58,000 bases of DNA from Cryptomeria japonica (taxonomy: Eukaryota; Streptophyta; Pinopsida; Cupressales; Cupressaceae), in NCBI RefSeq assembly GCF_030272615.1, contig NC_081407.1:154583548-154641547 (forward strand), given 5' to 3'. This document shows, piece by piece, positions 1 through 11,589 of this stretch (within the stretch, counting starts at the first letter, position 1; each line of letters begins with the position of its first letter). The position numbers were made by a program, and so were the translations under genes. The notes beneath the pieces were generated by a model. It had not been told where the DNA came from, searched no databases, and saw only the letters and a list, made by a program, of their open reading frames with translations.

Positions 1-1128
1 GGGTCTCTAGTGATTCACTCTTGGTTGAGTTTGTTCTATGGAAAAAATAAGAAGATTAAACCAGAGTACAGCATGATCGAGAAGAAGAAACTCCACAATG
101 CAGCATATTTTCTCGAGGAATTCACAGAAGATCATATAAGAATTATTCTAAGTAGGGTTCATGGTGACAAGATGTATCTCGAGTGAACCCATGATATCAC
201 ACCAGATGCAATCCATATTGTGACCGATTTCTGCAATATTGGAGAAGCCCTTGTTCTTTGTAAGATCACAAAAACCAAAGTGACAGAGCTCACCAATTCT
301 GTGAGTGACAAGATGGTAATGAGTATCAACACCATTGAAGATGACTTGGTGAAGTATGTGTGCATGGTGATCGAATATAGAGTATTCTATGCCAGCAGAA
401 TGAATTGTGTTCCTATAGCTGCGGTGCACGTTGCTTATCTAATGATTAAGGAAGATGCGGAGTGCGACTTGTGTAGCTGCATGCAAAAACAACTCATGGA
501 AAATTTGAAATTCATCAAAGAGGATAAGACACTAAGGTTCAAATTTGGTCAACTACTTGTTGGGTTGTTTTTCTACTTTCAAGGGTATTTTCTAGGAGTT
601 GGTGATGTTCAATGGTCAAGTGACCTACCGTTTACAAGACAAATCAAGGAGATTCTGCAAGCAGTGGGATCTACTTATCCGAAGACTCTGAACAGGTATT
701 TTGATGAGTTCAGATTGAAGATGAACCAGAGAACAAGGATATCAGGTGACCTGATTAAGAAGTATGAAGATGCTATATGTTTCACAATCAAAGTGGATCA
801 TTGCATAATGGAAGTAGTTGAGCCAAGACAAGATGAAGTTGAACCTATGGGCTATGAAGTGGTGAATGATATACTTACTAGGTATACCTCTACCCTACTT
901 GCTTCACCGCTTGATCCAAAGAAGAAGAGGACCGGTACATACTCTAAGAGGGTTAATCCTACTGTAGTACCAAAGCAGAAGAAGAGGAAAGTTATGCCAT
1001 CAGCATCGGTACTAGTTACATCTACTGGCAATCCTAAAGTAACAAAGAAGTCACCAGCCAAGAAGAAACCGGAGGCTATTCTGCCAAAGGTATTTGAGAG
1101 GAAGAAGAGAACCAAGAACGAAGCATAG
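1..1128 (+). pseudogene. Cop-A extra ORF, N-terminal part (partial at window edge)
   Basis: The frame is open from base 1 except for one in-frame TGA at 184-186, so the true start lies left of the window and the ATG at 220 is internal. About 375 codons remain. I do not recognise a catalytic family. The middle is hydrophobic and aromatic (around 535-630, ending in a QWSSDLPFTRQ stretch). The C-terminal third is strongly basic, with two clusters of the form KKKR and KKRK (about 917-990) that look like nuclear localisation signals. It lies downstream of where Copia pol would be and upstream of a 3' LTR, the usual place for the env-like or other extra ORF of SIRE/Maximus-type Copia elements. It is probably the first part of one longer ORF continued at 1170-3049 in shifted frames. 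Its function is unknown; coding origin is likely. Confidence 0.6.
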
Positions 1129-1169
1129 GATTCAGTAGTACACTGAATCAGAAGATGAAATAAAAAAAG

Positions 1170-1603
1170 GTGAGGAAATCAAGTAAGAAGACCAAGCCAA
1201 TCGGTAATGTACCTGCAACCTCTACACCGGTAAATATACATGTTTCTTCTTACAAGCCTATGACACATTTTCAAAGAATTATGAAGAACATTAGAAGGAA
1301 AATTCTTGATGATCTTAGCGATATTGAAAAGCAGGAGGTAGAGAAAGAACTTATTAAGTATTTATGTGATAATGATCGGTCTCTGATTGATATTAAACCT
1401 ATTGTTTCTAATTCTTTGTATAATTCTTTAGATAATAAATGGCGCATTGTCATTGAAAAGGAGCAAGAAATTAGGGAGAACATTTTTGCTCAATATTTTC
1501 CAAATGCCTCTAATTCTGAATTATTTGAGCTTCTTAATCGGTACAAAGGCATCTTTTTAATTCAAAAGAAACACTTCATTTACTTGGAGGTAAAGTCTCT
1601 AAG
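1170..1603 (+). pseudogene. Cop-A extra ORF, middle part
   Basis: This segment codes for about 145 residues: a basic start rich in K and S, then an acidic/basic helical stretch (FQRIMKNIRRKILDDLSD). Reading continues sensibly up to about 1595, then coding character passes to the +2-related frame that starts at 1604, which indicates a single frameshift. A gap with stop codons at 1129-1169 separates it from the upstream part. No known domain is visible. The same protein probably once ran from before base 1 to about 3049. The alternative, several independent small ORFs, is less likely because all lie on one strand with compatible composition and end just before the LTR. Confidence 0.45.
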
Positions 1604-2254
1604 GTGGAAAAAGACACCCATCTCCAAGCTAAAGAAGTTGTCAAGATGTCGAAGGTTTCCGAAGCAAATCAGCAAGCTGAGCAAGAGCTGGACCTATCAA
1701 AATCTAAACTGGATGAAACCTTCAATGATAAAGGAGAAAGAATAACTGAGAAAAATGATCCTATTGATGTGGATGCATTAGATGTTGAGAGTACTAAACT
1801 GAAGGAAGCAGAGAAAGAAAGAGCAGATAAGGAGAAAGAAAAGAAGGAGAAAGAGGAGAAAGAAAAAGTGGAGAAGGAGAAAGAGAAGAAGGACAAAGAG
1901 GAGAAAGAAAAAGTGGAGAAGGAGAAAGAGAAAGCGGAAAAGGAAAAAGCAGAAAAGGAGAAAGCAGAGAAGGAGAAAGCAGAGAAAGAGAAAGCAAAAA
2001 AGGAAAAAGTAGAGAAAGAGAAAGCAGAGAAGGAGAAAATGGAGAAGGAGCAGATAGAGGAAGAGAAAATGGAGAAGGAGAAGGTAGAGAAGGAGAAACT
2101 GGAGAAGGAGAAAGAGGAAAAAGAGAAGGCCGACAAGGAGGCTAAGGAGAAAGAAGAGCAGGAGAAAAAGAAACAAGAGGAAATCAAAGCAAAGGAAGGT
2201 GGAAAAACTTCTGAGATGCCCAAGGCAACCGGAGATCAAGATCAATTTAAATAG
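1604..2254 (+). pseudogene. Cop-A extra ORF, Lys/Glu-rich coiled-coil part
   Basis: The open frame is 216 codons. Residues about 65-205 are nearly pure K/E with A, V, M or L every few residues (KEKAEKEKAEKEK type). This would form a long, highly charged helix or coiled coil. The DNA is a purine-only minisatellite on the plus strand. The segment joins the upstream part through a frameshift near 1600 and stops at a TAA at 2252-2254. Low-complexity charged helices are common in plant retroelement extra ORFs, so composition alone gives no function. Long antisense ORFs in this stretch are shadows of the purine bias. Confidence 0.5.
1815..2185 (+). repeat. GAA/GAG-rich purine minisatellite
   Basis: About 370 bp are almost free of pyrimidines on the plus strand, built from imperfect 6-bp and 12-bp units such as GAGAAAGCAGAG. 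The repeat is in frame with the K/E-rich ORF. Runs of this kind can form triplex (H-) DNA and slip during copying. Confidence 0.85.
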
Positions 2255-2383
2255 GTTGATTCCACCATTCACAATGTATTGACTCTTGCCTGTCTCACCA
2301 ATCGGTAGATGAAAATGAGCTCTTGAGAAGTATTCAACTTGTTCAAGAAAGATTGGAGTAACTAAGAAGGAAGAAAGAAAAAA

Positions 2384-3049
2384 ATGTTATTCAACTTGTT
2401 GTTGATACTTTCAACCTTAGTTCCCGATACTGATCTTTCCGGTACCGATTCCTCACTGGCCCAGTTAAAACTTCTATGCACAATAGTGGGTGATCAAGTA
2501 CAATCATTGGAAGATGTTGCCCAAGCTACCGCAGAGAAAAAGCATGCAAAGGAACTAAAAATTGCATTGGTGAAGCAATTTAATGAAGACAGAGCCAAGC
2601 TAATACATCAGAGAGATGATATCAGTCTGGCCATGGCTGAAGGTAATAAACTTCTGAGCAAAATCTGTTAGCCCGTTCTATTATGTGATGATGCTCTGAA
2701 GAAGAAGGGTCAACTTAAATCAGAGTTAAAGTAATATATAGACAAATTCAAAGTGCCATATGATTCCTTCACAATGTATGGGTAAACTGTACAAACTCAC
2801 CAGAAATAGATTGGCAAGATTGATTCAGAGATCTGTAAACGGTCTCAAGATCTGCAGAAACTTCAGTTGTTGTTGTTACCTAAGTTGCAAATTATTTAGA
2901 AGTGTTTTCTGAACATGGATGCTATTATTGTCACTCAAGAATTGAGTACTATTGATGCCATGGAGGAATTAGCATTCCAGATGAAGACTCATAGTGAAAT
3001 TGTTGCCTCACTCCTAGATACCTGGTCTACAGACATGAAGGAATTTTGA
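2384..3049 (+). pseudogene. Cop-A extra ORF, C-terminal coiled-coil part
   Basis: A single frame runs from 2384 to a TGA at 3047-3049, interrupted by five stops (TAG at 2669-2671, then TAA, TAA, TAG, TAG). Between stops the translation keeps amphipathic helical character, with many L, K, E and Q and few prolines, which is good evidence that it was one coding frame. It continues the charged coiled-coil theme of the preceding parts and ends about 300 bp before the LTR. No catalytic or binding motif is visible. Together with 1-2254 it suggests an ancestral extra protein of roughly 1000 residues downstream of pol. Confidence 0.4.
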
Positions 3050-3353
3050 AAAACTTTAAATTCATTTTTCAAAAGTTTTACTCATTATTGTCATAGGCAT
3101 ATACTGTTTTTATGTTATGCAATATGATTTTGGAATGTTTCTATTACTTTGTCATTGTTGGAAAAGGGGGAGTAATTTTGGTTTGAAAATTTTATGGGGA
3201 GTGGTATTGAAGTAGTTCATGCTTGTAATTTTGGCAAAGGGAGTAGTGTATATGCTTAGGGGGAGTAATTTTGATTATGGCATCATTTTTGTTTTGTAAG
3301 CAATTAGATTTAAATTTTTCCTAAGTGTTGCCATCAATGACAAAGGGGGACAT
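3050..3353 (+). other. Cop-A 3' untranslated region with repeated PPT-like tracts
   Basis: This T-rich non-coding stretch contains several G-rich purine tracts (near 3163, 3195, 3238, 3259), two of them followed by TAATTTTG. The last one, AAAGGGGGACAT at 3342-3353, directly abuts the LTR and is the expected polypurine tract priming plus-strand DNA synthesis. Confidence 0.7.
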
Positions 3354-4464
3354 TGTTGGTATTTTGATGATGTTTAGTTGTGATTGTCATTGATGGACAC
3401 ACACTTATTTGTTATATGAGTTATTCTCAACCGGTACTATGTGTTGCATTGCTCAAACCGGTATTGTATGCCATTGTATACATAGTCTTTGTTTGTTGAA
3501 GACTACTGTGTTTGCAGAAGGAGCTTACCGGTCAAAGCATGACCGAGGACCTCAAGCAGTACGAGGACCCCAAGTAGCAGCCAATCTTTTTAAGATCGGA
3601 ACACTATGCTCTAGTTTACCAGTCTTTGTTTGTAAACCGGTAATCGGTATATTTTGTTTGGTTAACCAACAAACTTGTAAAGTGTGATGAGTTATCATCC
3701 ACCGACACCGATGTGGTGATTTTGTACCATGTTACAAATTGTGTCTAGATGAACTGTACCTAGGAAATTGTAGTCTAATCTCATTGGATCGACATGAAAT
3801 CAAATTCCTATATGAGGACATCATGTCTAGGGTTTTATGTATGTGTGTAGAAGGGTTGTGTAAAAGAGATTAGGTCTTTGTGAAAAAAGTATCTTGCGAC
3901 AGAGATTGAATAGAAGACAGAATTAATGTTGTAATGCATTAACAGAGAGCATTCAAGGATCTAACTAAGTATTATGTGCTACTTTCTAGATCACTTACTT
4001 GTTGATTAATAATCTCTTTGACAAGTTTGAAACCCTTAACCGGATAGGCTTAGTTAAGCCTGTTCAAAAATCCTCTAACAAGGTGGTTCACAGTTGTGGA
4101 TCTAAAATCCTTTAATAGGGTAGTCTTTAAAAGGACTTATCTCCTAACAACGATCTGGATTCCTAACAGGATCTATTCTGGTGAAGAACATTGTAAGGCC
4201 TTAACCGGTCTGGTTGCTATTCTGCAGATAGTAGACTTGTGATTTTTACTCACCGTGGTTTTTCCCATTTGGGTTTCCACATCAAAATATCTTGTGTTAT
4301 GATGATTGTGTTATTGTGGGTGAATCCTTTATTTTCTATTTGGCTTTTCTGTGTATTAATCGGTTTATTGTTTAAAAGGCTATACCGGTCTACAGTAAAT
4401 TTGCTTAAGTGTTTGGTAAAGTTTTTTGGTATACTAATTCACCCCCCCCTCTTAGTATTCATCA
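3354..4464 (+). mobile_element. Cop-A 3' LTR (Ty1/Copia, SIRE-like)
   Basis: The LTR begins TGTTGGTATTTTGATG directly after a PPT and ends near CTCTTAGTATTCATCA. It contains the conserved Copia-LTR block with CACCGTGG and TTTTTCCCATTTGGG (about 4250-4270) and a C-run near its end, as do the other Copia LTRs here. It is 1111 bp long. Many ACCGGT words are scattered through it. The element is inserted in Gy-L: sequence right of it (from 4465) continues the Gy-L sequence found uninterrupted at 12647. The matching 5' LTR lies outside the window. Confidence 0.85.
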
Positions 4465-6319
4465 CATCTAACTCACATCATAATACAGTTCTTTTACAAT
4501 GCAAGGATAACTTAGTTTTACAATTGCACTTAATACATCAAGTCTCATAAAAATAAATAATGATTACATCAAATTACAACTGCCATGAAGGCATACATAT
4601 AACATATGATACGACCGACCACATAAGGGTCCAAGAGATAAAAATATGATCCAAGAAGAATAAGAAGGACCCCACTGGTACAACGGAATGAAGTGAAACC
4701 AAGAGATACATCTGGAGCACATGCAAAGTTAATCCCTTACAAGAAGGCATGAACAAAGTACCCAATGGAAAGTGACACTACCACCCGACCATGTGGCCCA
4801 AAAAGGAACCACCCCTCTATGCTAGGAGATAGTAATAAGGCCCTCAAGCAAATCATGATAGATAACTACATGGTCTAACATGTACATCAGGTACTCACAC
4901 AAATCATAAGCATACAAATAAGAGTGCTCCAAGTAAACACAACACAAGGCTACACACTAGTGAACATAAGGGAAGAGTGTAATCGCATAGCTGGTATGGG
5001 TTATCTTGATAGACCTCCATAGGCCCCGGCCCCCATCCTGGCTTATCCTGGTAGCCTCTCCCAAACCCCCAGCCCCCATCCATGACTCATGCACCCAACA
5101 AACCTTTTGTGAAGACAAGGTAGTTGGTTTGCCATTCCAAGCCTTCCCTCTGCATCCTAAGTCTGTACTAGCACTCAACCATGAGCGGGGCACAATTAAT
5201 TTTGATTATTGTTTAAAACCCAACCCCAGTTTATTAATTAAGTTAGATCACATATTACTCAACTTCCAAGGGGTTATCTTGGCAGCCACTTTGGGCCCCA
5301 GCCCCCACTTAGAAGCCACTCTTCCTTATGAAACTGCACAACCTCCAAGGAACTATAAAGAAAACACAAAAGCCAACTAATGCAAGGAGTTCAAAAACAA
5401 AACTGAAGAACAACTTGGTTAAAAAATCCTTCTACCAAGGTTAAACCAACAAGAGGTGTGAAATGAACAACTGGTCTATTCACAAAACAAGACCACAACC
5501 AAAATAAAGCAAGTACAGCCACAACCAAAACTTAACCAAATCAACTTGCATGATAGACTCGCATTCAACAACCTCCCATCATAACACAAGAATGACTCTT
5601 TCAAATCAACACCAAAATCCACCAATCAGAGTAATACTCAAAAGGGTACACTTGCACTCTAAACACATCCATGTTCAGGAATCATTAAGACCACTTAAAA
5701 TATAATTAAAAGCTAATGCTATCTAATTGCAACTCTTTCAATAATTGACTCTTTCATTATAACAAAATTCATAATAGGGAATAATGCATAAAAGGGGTCT
5801 AAGTAAACACACACCCAAATAGACTTGCACAATGTTTGATTTAAAGACCATACACCCTATAAAAACAACTCGTAGACCAAATAAGCCATTATTTAAAGCA
5901 AATATAAATCATTTCAATTAATGCCAATTTGTCTATAAACAATTTCCATTTGCCTTCAAATTTCTAATTAATAAAAATAACAAATAAAGACATTTGAAAA
6001 CTAAAATCATTATTTAAATCAAAATAAACCTTTTTCAATTAAAAATCATATCGACTAAATTTCATTGATGACTATCCATATAGCCTGTATTTTCACAAAA
6101 TAAATTATGATTTATCGAATCAATCTTTAACATTTAATTCAATATTTATAATTCCAAAATACATTTTATATATAATTATTTATTAAATTCAAAATTTGAA
6201 AACCTTTAAAAAACCAAGATTGCACTAAACTTCATATTAAATTCAAAATGAACCAATATATCTACACACACACACACACACATGCATATACATGTATGTA
6301 TATTTTTATATATATACAT

Positions 6320-6401
<82 letters not shown>

Positions 6402-8336
6402 GGAGTGGGGTGAGGAGCCTCCACAGCCGTGAAGAACTCTCCCCCCCATGGTTGTGGTGAGGGGTCACCACAACATGGTGGCTCTCCCCACCACTGTGGG
6501 TTGCGAGGCACCACGGCTGTGGTGCCCTCTCCCCACAATGTGGGGTTTGGGCTCTACACCCCCCCCACGATTTATCATTTTTTTTAATAACTTTTTTTTT
6601 AAAATTTCTCCTCTCTGAAATATAGTAGAGACATTTTTTTTATTAATTTTTATTTTTAAACAAAATTTCAAAATGAAATTCCAGAATGAAGTTTCCAGCA
6701 GCAACAAAGCAGTCCTCTGCCCAGAAACAGGGTATGGACATTTGGCAAACAAATTTAATGGTGAAACATTCATAATAATAATTTAACAGTCTGTATCCAA
6801 GATTCAAATACCAAAATTTTAGAGACATTTCAAAGTCCAATTTTTTTTCTTCCCAAACAGACAATTGAGAAATTTCAAATCCCCATGAACCAATTTTGCC
6901 CATAAAAAGGAAAGGAATAAACTTCTTCCAATTTCACTAAATTTGATAGAAACCTAGCTATAAGAGCATTCTCAACAACCAATTCTTTCAACCGGACAAA
7001 GGAAGAAAACAAACAATCACATGGTCTCAGAAAATTTTTAAAAAAAGAACAAGCAAAAGAATCTTGCAGCCAACCTGCAAAAGCTTTCCTAGAGTAAATT
7101 TGAGGAAGAGTAATCTCATTCCTCCCAAAATTGCCAGAGTTCACAACAAACCCCAATAACCAATAGAGCGGAGAAATTTCTCCAGAATGAGAAAAAGAAT
7201 CCCCATTTTGAAAAAAAAATTGCAAATTATAAAAGAATTCACCCAAAAATCTTTTTAGGGCACAATTCATTTTTTTATGACTAGTAGAAAATCTATTTAT
7301 TTTTTTTAACATTTACATTACATATTTAATAATTATAATATTCTTTTAAAAACACCAAAAGCCAATAAAAAATTTAATAACTAATAAGTAAAAATTAACT
7401 TTCTTTCTTTTTATTATTTTTTTTACAACAAATACTCAAGACATAATTTAATTTTAATAATAATTCAACAATCACTTTAACTGAACAATTAAGAATAATC
7501 GATTATCTAATTAACCACAAAAGTGCTCTTAATTTAATTTAATAAACACAACACACATTAATTATTAATAACCATATGATATTAATATTTAATTACTCAT
7601 TAACTACACAAGAAGAGAATAATTAAATACACAAAACGCATAACACGCAACACTCAACTTAAACAAAATAAAGACATGACCCACATACCAATGTCAAAAA
7701 AGTGGCCTACTTGGCAATCTGATAGGGTTGACGAATGACTGACGACGCTCACAATCAAGCAAGGCTAGGGGTGACATTAGTGCCTTAGAACTATCTCCTC
7801 TACTTCTGTCAAGTTAATTAGGTACGCTCAGACTTGTGGAGCTAGGTGGAGTCGGTACCTTGTACCTACAATTCTTGCATCACTGAACCACGCATACATA
7901 TATATACACAAACACGGTAAACACACCGGTGAAGGAGAATCATGACTTTTTGTGTCTCACCGAAGTGAGTGACGGGAAATCGTCTCCTTGCAACCCATAC
8001 ACTTTCCACACATACATGACGACATATACATAAAGCAACTCACACAAGAATTAAATGTGTTAGTCCATCATTAGTACCACATAAATAAACTTAACATTTC
8101 ATCATTTATAAAACACAATGCATAAGCAGAGTTAACATATACTCATTTAAATAAATAGTGTCTATTAAACATCTACTCCTCAATAAGAAATAATGCATAA
8201 TCATATTCACCAAATCACACTCCAAAGCTTCATATCGGAATAAAACATCACAATCAAAATCAATCCACCATCCACGTAAGCCACAAAAAAAGTCAACAAT
8301 GGTAAAAAATGGTCTGATTAGGGTAGGGGTACTACA
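4465..8336 (+). mobile_element. Gy-L copy A: long Ty3/gypsy LTR, 5' 370 bp missing
   Basis: It matches copy B (12647-14405) over about 1.75 kb at 4465-6250 and then runs on alone to an end of the form GGGGTACTACA, the usual end of gypsy LTRs that start TGTAATGCC. With the 367 bp known from copy B the full LTR would be about 4.2 kb. Its first part should lie left of Cop-A, which interrupts it. The right TSD CCATT (8337-8341) equals the left TSD of copy B. No gene is supported inside; short ORFs are frame accidents. Confidence 0.75.
6262..6395 (+). repeat. Compound microsatellite (AC)n/(CATA)n/(AT)n
   Basis: Runs of CA, then ACAT units, then about 23 AT dinucleotides in Gy-L copy A. Copy B is truncated before this point. 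ORFs over it are low-complexity artefacts. Confidence 0.95.
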
Positions 8337-8411
8337 CCATTGTTATGCACCATCTAAGACCTTCCTCAAGTAGTTAAGATTTTCCTAAAGGAACTTTTCT
8401 CTAATACCAAT
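8337..8411 (-). pseudogene. Cop-1 leader, PBS and first gag codons
   Basis: Read on the minus strand, the Copia LTR end is followed by a PBS-like TTGGTATTAGAG (8399-8410), a short leader with the common GAGGAAGGTCTTAG block, and an ATG at 8353 opening six codons of gag. The reading frame breaks at 8337, where Gy-L is inserted. The expected continuation of the same codon is found at 12274 beside Gy-L copy B, giving a typical Copia gag start with a VPKFYG motif. Confidence 0.7.
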
Positions 8412-10190
8412 TGTTGAACACACCACAAGATTGAGAGGGGAGGATGAATCAGTCTTGAGCAAATCCTTAAAACTTTTTCAATCACAAACAATTATCAATT
8501 ACCTTTATTCATCCAAACACTAATGAAAGATGAAGCAATAAACACCAAACACATGAACACTAAATATTTACATGGAAAACCCAATATGAGAAAAATCAAG
8601 GTGAGAATCACACTCACTATATGAATAACCGAATGCAATGTTTTAGGCAAAAGGCCAAGGATTTGGAATTACAAGCTAAGGCACAGAAACTTACGGCAAG
8701 ATACAATGGACTTGTAGTCTGAGATGCATGATTCTAGGGCAAGATACAAATCTAAACAAGCTGCCAAAAGGACTCATCTTTCAATAGGCACAGAGGAATG
8801 ATAAATTGAAATGAATAAGATCTCTTAATCATGAAATTGTTCTTGAACCTCTAATTCACATTTGCTACCTAAAAACTATGTCATATTAAAGATATGATTA
8901 TCAAGGCTCATCATAAACTAATATTTGTACTTTTTCTTCCCATGCATACTTTCATGTCACTTTTAGTCAATCCGTACATTAATTTACACATCCCCACATC
9001 TATTTATATCAACTTATTCACCAAAAATCTCAACTAGGTCAGCCACAAACAAAATAAACATAATTTACACAAAGTCGGCTACCGTGAGTAACTACACAAA
9101 ATGCAGTCCACTCCAAGAGATAAAGAGAACCCAAATATATCACAATATGTCTATCTAAGTTGACTCTAATGAACCCCACACAACAACACATCTTCCAAAG
9201 TCGATATCAAACATAGCATGTAGAAAAACAATAAAGCACACTAACCAGTCAACCAAAAAAAAAATTTCAATGCAAATGACTTAATGGGGATCTTCACACA
9301 CCACGATAAGACCCATAAAAACACACCAAAAAAAACTCTAATGCATATTTGAACCAAAAGAGTATGATCCAAATAAGATGAACCAACTAAGTTTGCTAGA
9401 GACCAATACAAATGATAACGCCAAACAATAGAACAACATAACTTCACTTGTAGAGAAAACCAACTCTTGAATCCTAAACTAGAATACTACATGAACAGTA
9501 TGAACATGTCCTCCAAGATGCAACACTAGAACCAATGCTATGGAGCAATGTAGAGCATTCTCTAAACCATCCCTGGTAGACAACCTCACTATAAACAAAT
9601 TATAATAACCAACTTCAACACTTGATCTTTTGAGGACTTGAAAAAGATAATAGTGCAACATTCGTAGAACATAGACATTAAATATAAAACTACAACCAAT
9701 TATTTTCAAAAGTGAAGGAATTCAAAGCATTCTTCCATAAAAACTTTAAATACTCTTTTCTATATATTTCAACTTCCAGTGCTACCACCTTTTAGAAACA
9801 CCATGTATTCACTCAATATCATCACCACACATCATAACATCTAAACACTTATTTTTGGACCTTTACATATTAGGCAGCCATTGACACATTATAGGTTGAC
9901 TTCAATGACAACTTTGAACTCACATTGTAATCTAGCCCTTTTTCATTGATGGAAACACAACTGACAACTTCCTCTTCCTATTCTCTTTTATCATCAATAC
10001 ATACAAGTTTGACACCAATGACAACACAATGCAAACTACCAACTAAAGTAAAATGAGACCAATACATTTTTTATTTTACTCTCTCATGTGTTACTTTATA
10101 CTGTATAAAGGTAGAGAAGGTTAGGACAAGAATTTATAGCTACAAAATTATGATTAAAATTGTAGAAGGTAACTTGTCCAATGTTAAAAC
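8412..10190 (-). mobile_element. Cop-1 5' LTR (copy 1)
   Basis: This is the reverse complement of 16941-18692 along nearly its whole length. On the minus strand it starts near TTTAACATTGGACAAG, carries the Copia block around 8550-8600 (the mirror of TTTTTCTCATATTGGG), and ends in CCCCTCTCAATCTTGTGG..TTCAACA followed by a PBS. Its length is about 1.78 kb. Its upstream border coincides with the point where the Gy-c gag is cut, so it is a true insertion boundary. Confidence 0.75.
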
Positions 10191-10684
10191 TTTGATTTCA
10201 ACTTATTAACTATCTGCTCACAAGATTTGATCTTCTCTTTACCTCTTCTTTATCTATCAACCTGCAAATGTTCCCACCAAAGAGATGCATGTCCTTTCAA
10301 CTTAGTGCAAGCATATCTTACCTTCCTATCCTCCATGGTACCTTCAAAATCAAAATACTTTTCCATCTCGGTGATCCAATCTAGAAATTCATTTGAGTCC
10401 AACTTGCCATTATAATTTGGTGGGGTAAAATGTGGTCTGGTATTCTCTCTTGACAATGCTCTTATAAACCTTTCATCTGGATCATTCACTGGTGGATTTT
10501 CTACTTGTTCTCTAGCTACTTCTTCTTCCTCATCATCGCTTACATCTTCAAGATGTCGACCTCTTCTCTGGGCTATTTCAACAACTTCTAATCGGGCTAC
10601 AATTCCTCTCAACATTTCCATCACAATAGGGTCTGCATTTCCACGCACTCCACCATTTTTATTTCTTCTTTGCACCATCTTCAC
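10191..10684 (-). pseudogene. Gy-c gag (Ty3/gypsy), truncated
   Basis: About 165 codons are read on the minus strand from an ATG at 10684. The N-terminus is basic and coiled. An acidic stretch follows (DDEEEEVA), then the retrotransposon gag core with PPNYNGKLDSNEFLDW and KLKGHASLWWEHLQ, which is diagnostic of chromovirus-like plant gypsy gag. One stop (TAG for CAG, just after LQVDR near 10250) interrupts the frame; gag-like sequence (RRGKEKIK) continues to about 10191, where the Cop-1 LTR cuts it. Gag would form the virus-like particle that packages the element RNA. PBS and LTR lie directly upstream at 10775-11177. The rest of gag and pol is not in the window in contiguous form. Confidence 0.8.
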
Positions 10685-10774
10685 ACAAGTCTTCTACAGT
10701 TGGAGGCCGGATCCACAATCCACCACCCTACAACAAAATCGAATAGGACTTTGCAATCTCCAGAATGAAATCTC

Positions 10775-10786
10775 GCTCTGATACCA
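10775..10786 (-). other. Gy-c primer-binding site
   Basis: The minus strand reads TGGTATCAGAGC, complementary to the 3' end of initiator methionine tRNA, the usual primer of plant chromoviruses and Copia elements. It lies 5 bases after the LTR end and about 90 bases before the gag ATG. Confidence 0.85.
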
Positions 10787-10791
10787 CCTAA

Positions 10792-11177
10792 TGCAGTCAC
10801 GATGGGGAGCGTCTTCAAAGAGAACAGTCTGGACCATGCAACAAGAGTTACACAACAAAAACAACTCAATGTGATGGAGACAATGCAAAAACATACTATA
10901 TTATATCATAAAAAATTAATTACAAGTTGTCAGCAATATGTGGGCTCACAAGATTGAGCTCACAAACCAGAGTACAAAACATGTGTGTTATGCAATATTC
11001 AAGCTCAAGAAAGAATGTGAGTCCACTCCAGACCTCCAAACCTCAGGATTATTCTTCTATGTTCCAATAATTGATTACTACATTCTTGATTACATTGATT
11101 TATATGATCAAGAATGATCTGTGTCAGCCCAAGGTGGAACACAAGTCAATGAACAAGATGAAACACATAAAACAACA
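10792..11177 (-). mobile_element. Gy-c 5' LTR (tentative limits)
   Basis: On the minus strand it ends in CATCGTGACTGCA just before the PBS. A plausible TGTTGTTTTATG start is at 11177, giving 386 bp, a normal chromovirus LTR length. No second copy is visible to confirm the outer limit. Confidence 0.5.
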
Positions 11178-11589
11178 AGGTCAGCCTTCGCCAAAGAGAT
11201 CCTTCTGGAAAATTCATAGACTGAATTGAGAACCCAAGGGAAGGTCGATCACATGCCAAAGAATGTTGGACACAATGAACTGAAGCTACATAAGCTACGG
11301 AAGAGATCCACAAGATCTGCCAATAGCCAAATAGGTCCAAGCGATTCTGGTATTCTAAGCCAAAAAATTATCTCAGATTCTGGAAGTGATAACTTGCTTG
11401 AAAAACGTCCAAATGCCTCATGGACTTAGGGTAAGGTAAATGAACATGTCCACAATCAAAATCCATCTCTGCAAGATCTAGTGAGAAAATGCCAAGAAAC
11501 GCAAAAAGAAATATTGAAACTGCAAAACATGAACAAACTAAAAGAAAATGTTTTTGGTTGATGAAAGATTGCCATGAACCAAGGATGCT
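11178..11589. other. Unassigned fragment
   Basis: This is sequence between the Gy-c LTR and a Cop-1 gag. The plus strand has a 67-codon open frame at 11226-11429, basic and hydrophilic, with coding-like continuation (KCQETQKEILKLQNMNK near 11490-11545). It may be a scrap of another gag. No element ends are visible. Confidence 0.3.

Noticed and set aside
1669-2272. Long Ser/Phe/Leu-rich ORFs on the minus strand
   Set aside because: They are shadows of the purine-only minisatellite on the plus strand, where stop codons are rare by composition.
4957-5193. Minus-strand ORF also present at 13147-13347
   Set aside because: Its conservation follows from the two Gy-L copies being the same repeat; there is no start context, domain or codon bias.
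6206-6538. ORFs rich in YI and HT on both strands
   Set aside because: They arise from the (AC)n/(AT)n microsatellite and have no protein signature.
9241-9709. Two minus-strand ORFs with counterparts at 17407-17860
   Set aside because: Both copies lie in the Cop-1 LTR and share sequence throughout. The peptides are short and hydrophobic with no recognisable domain, so they are not called as genes, though family-wide codon analysis could reopen the case.
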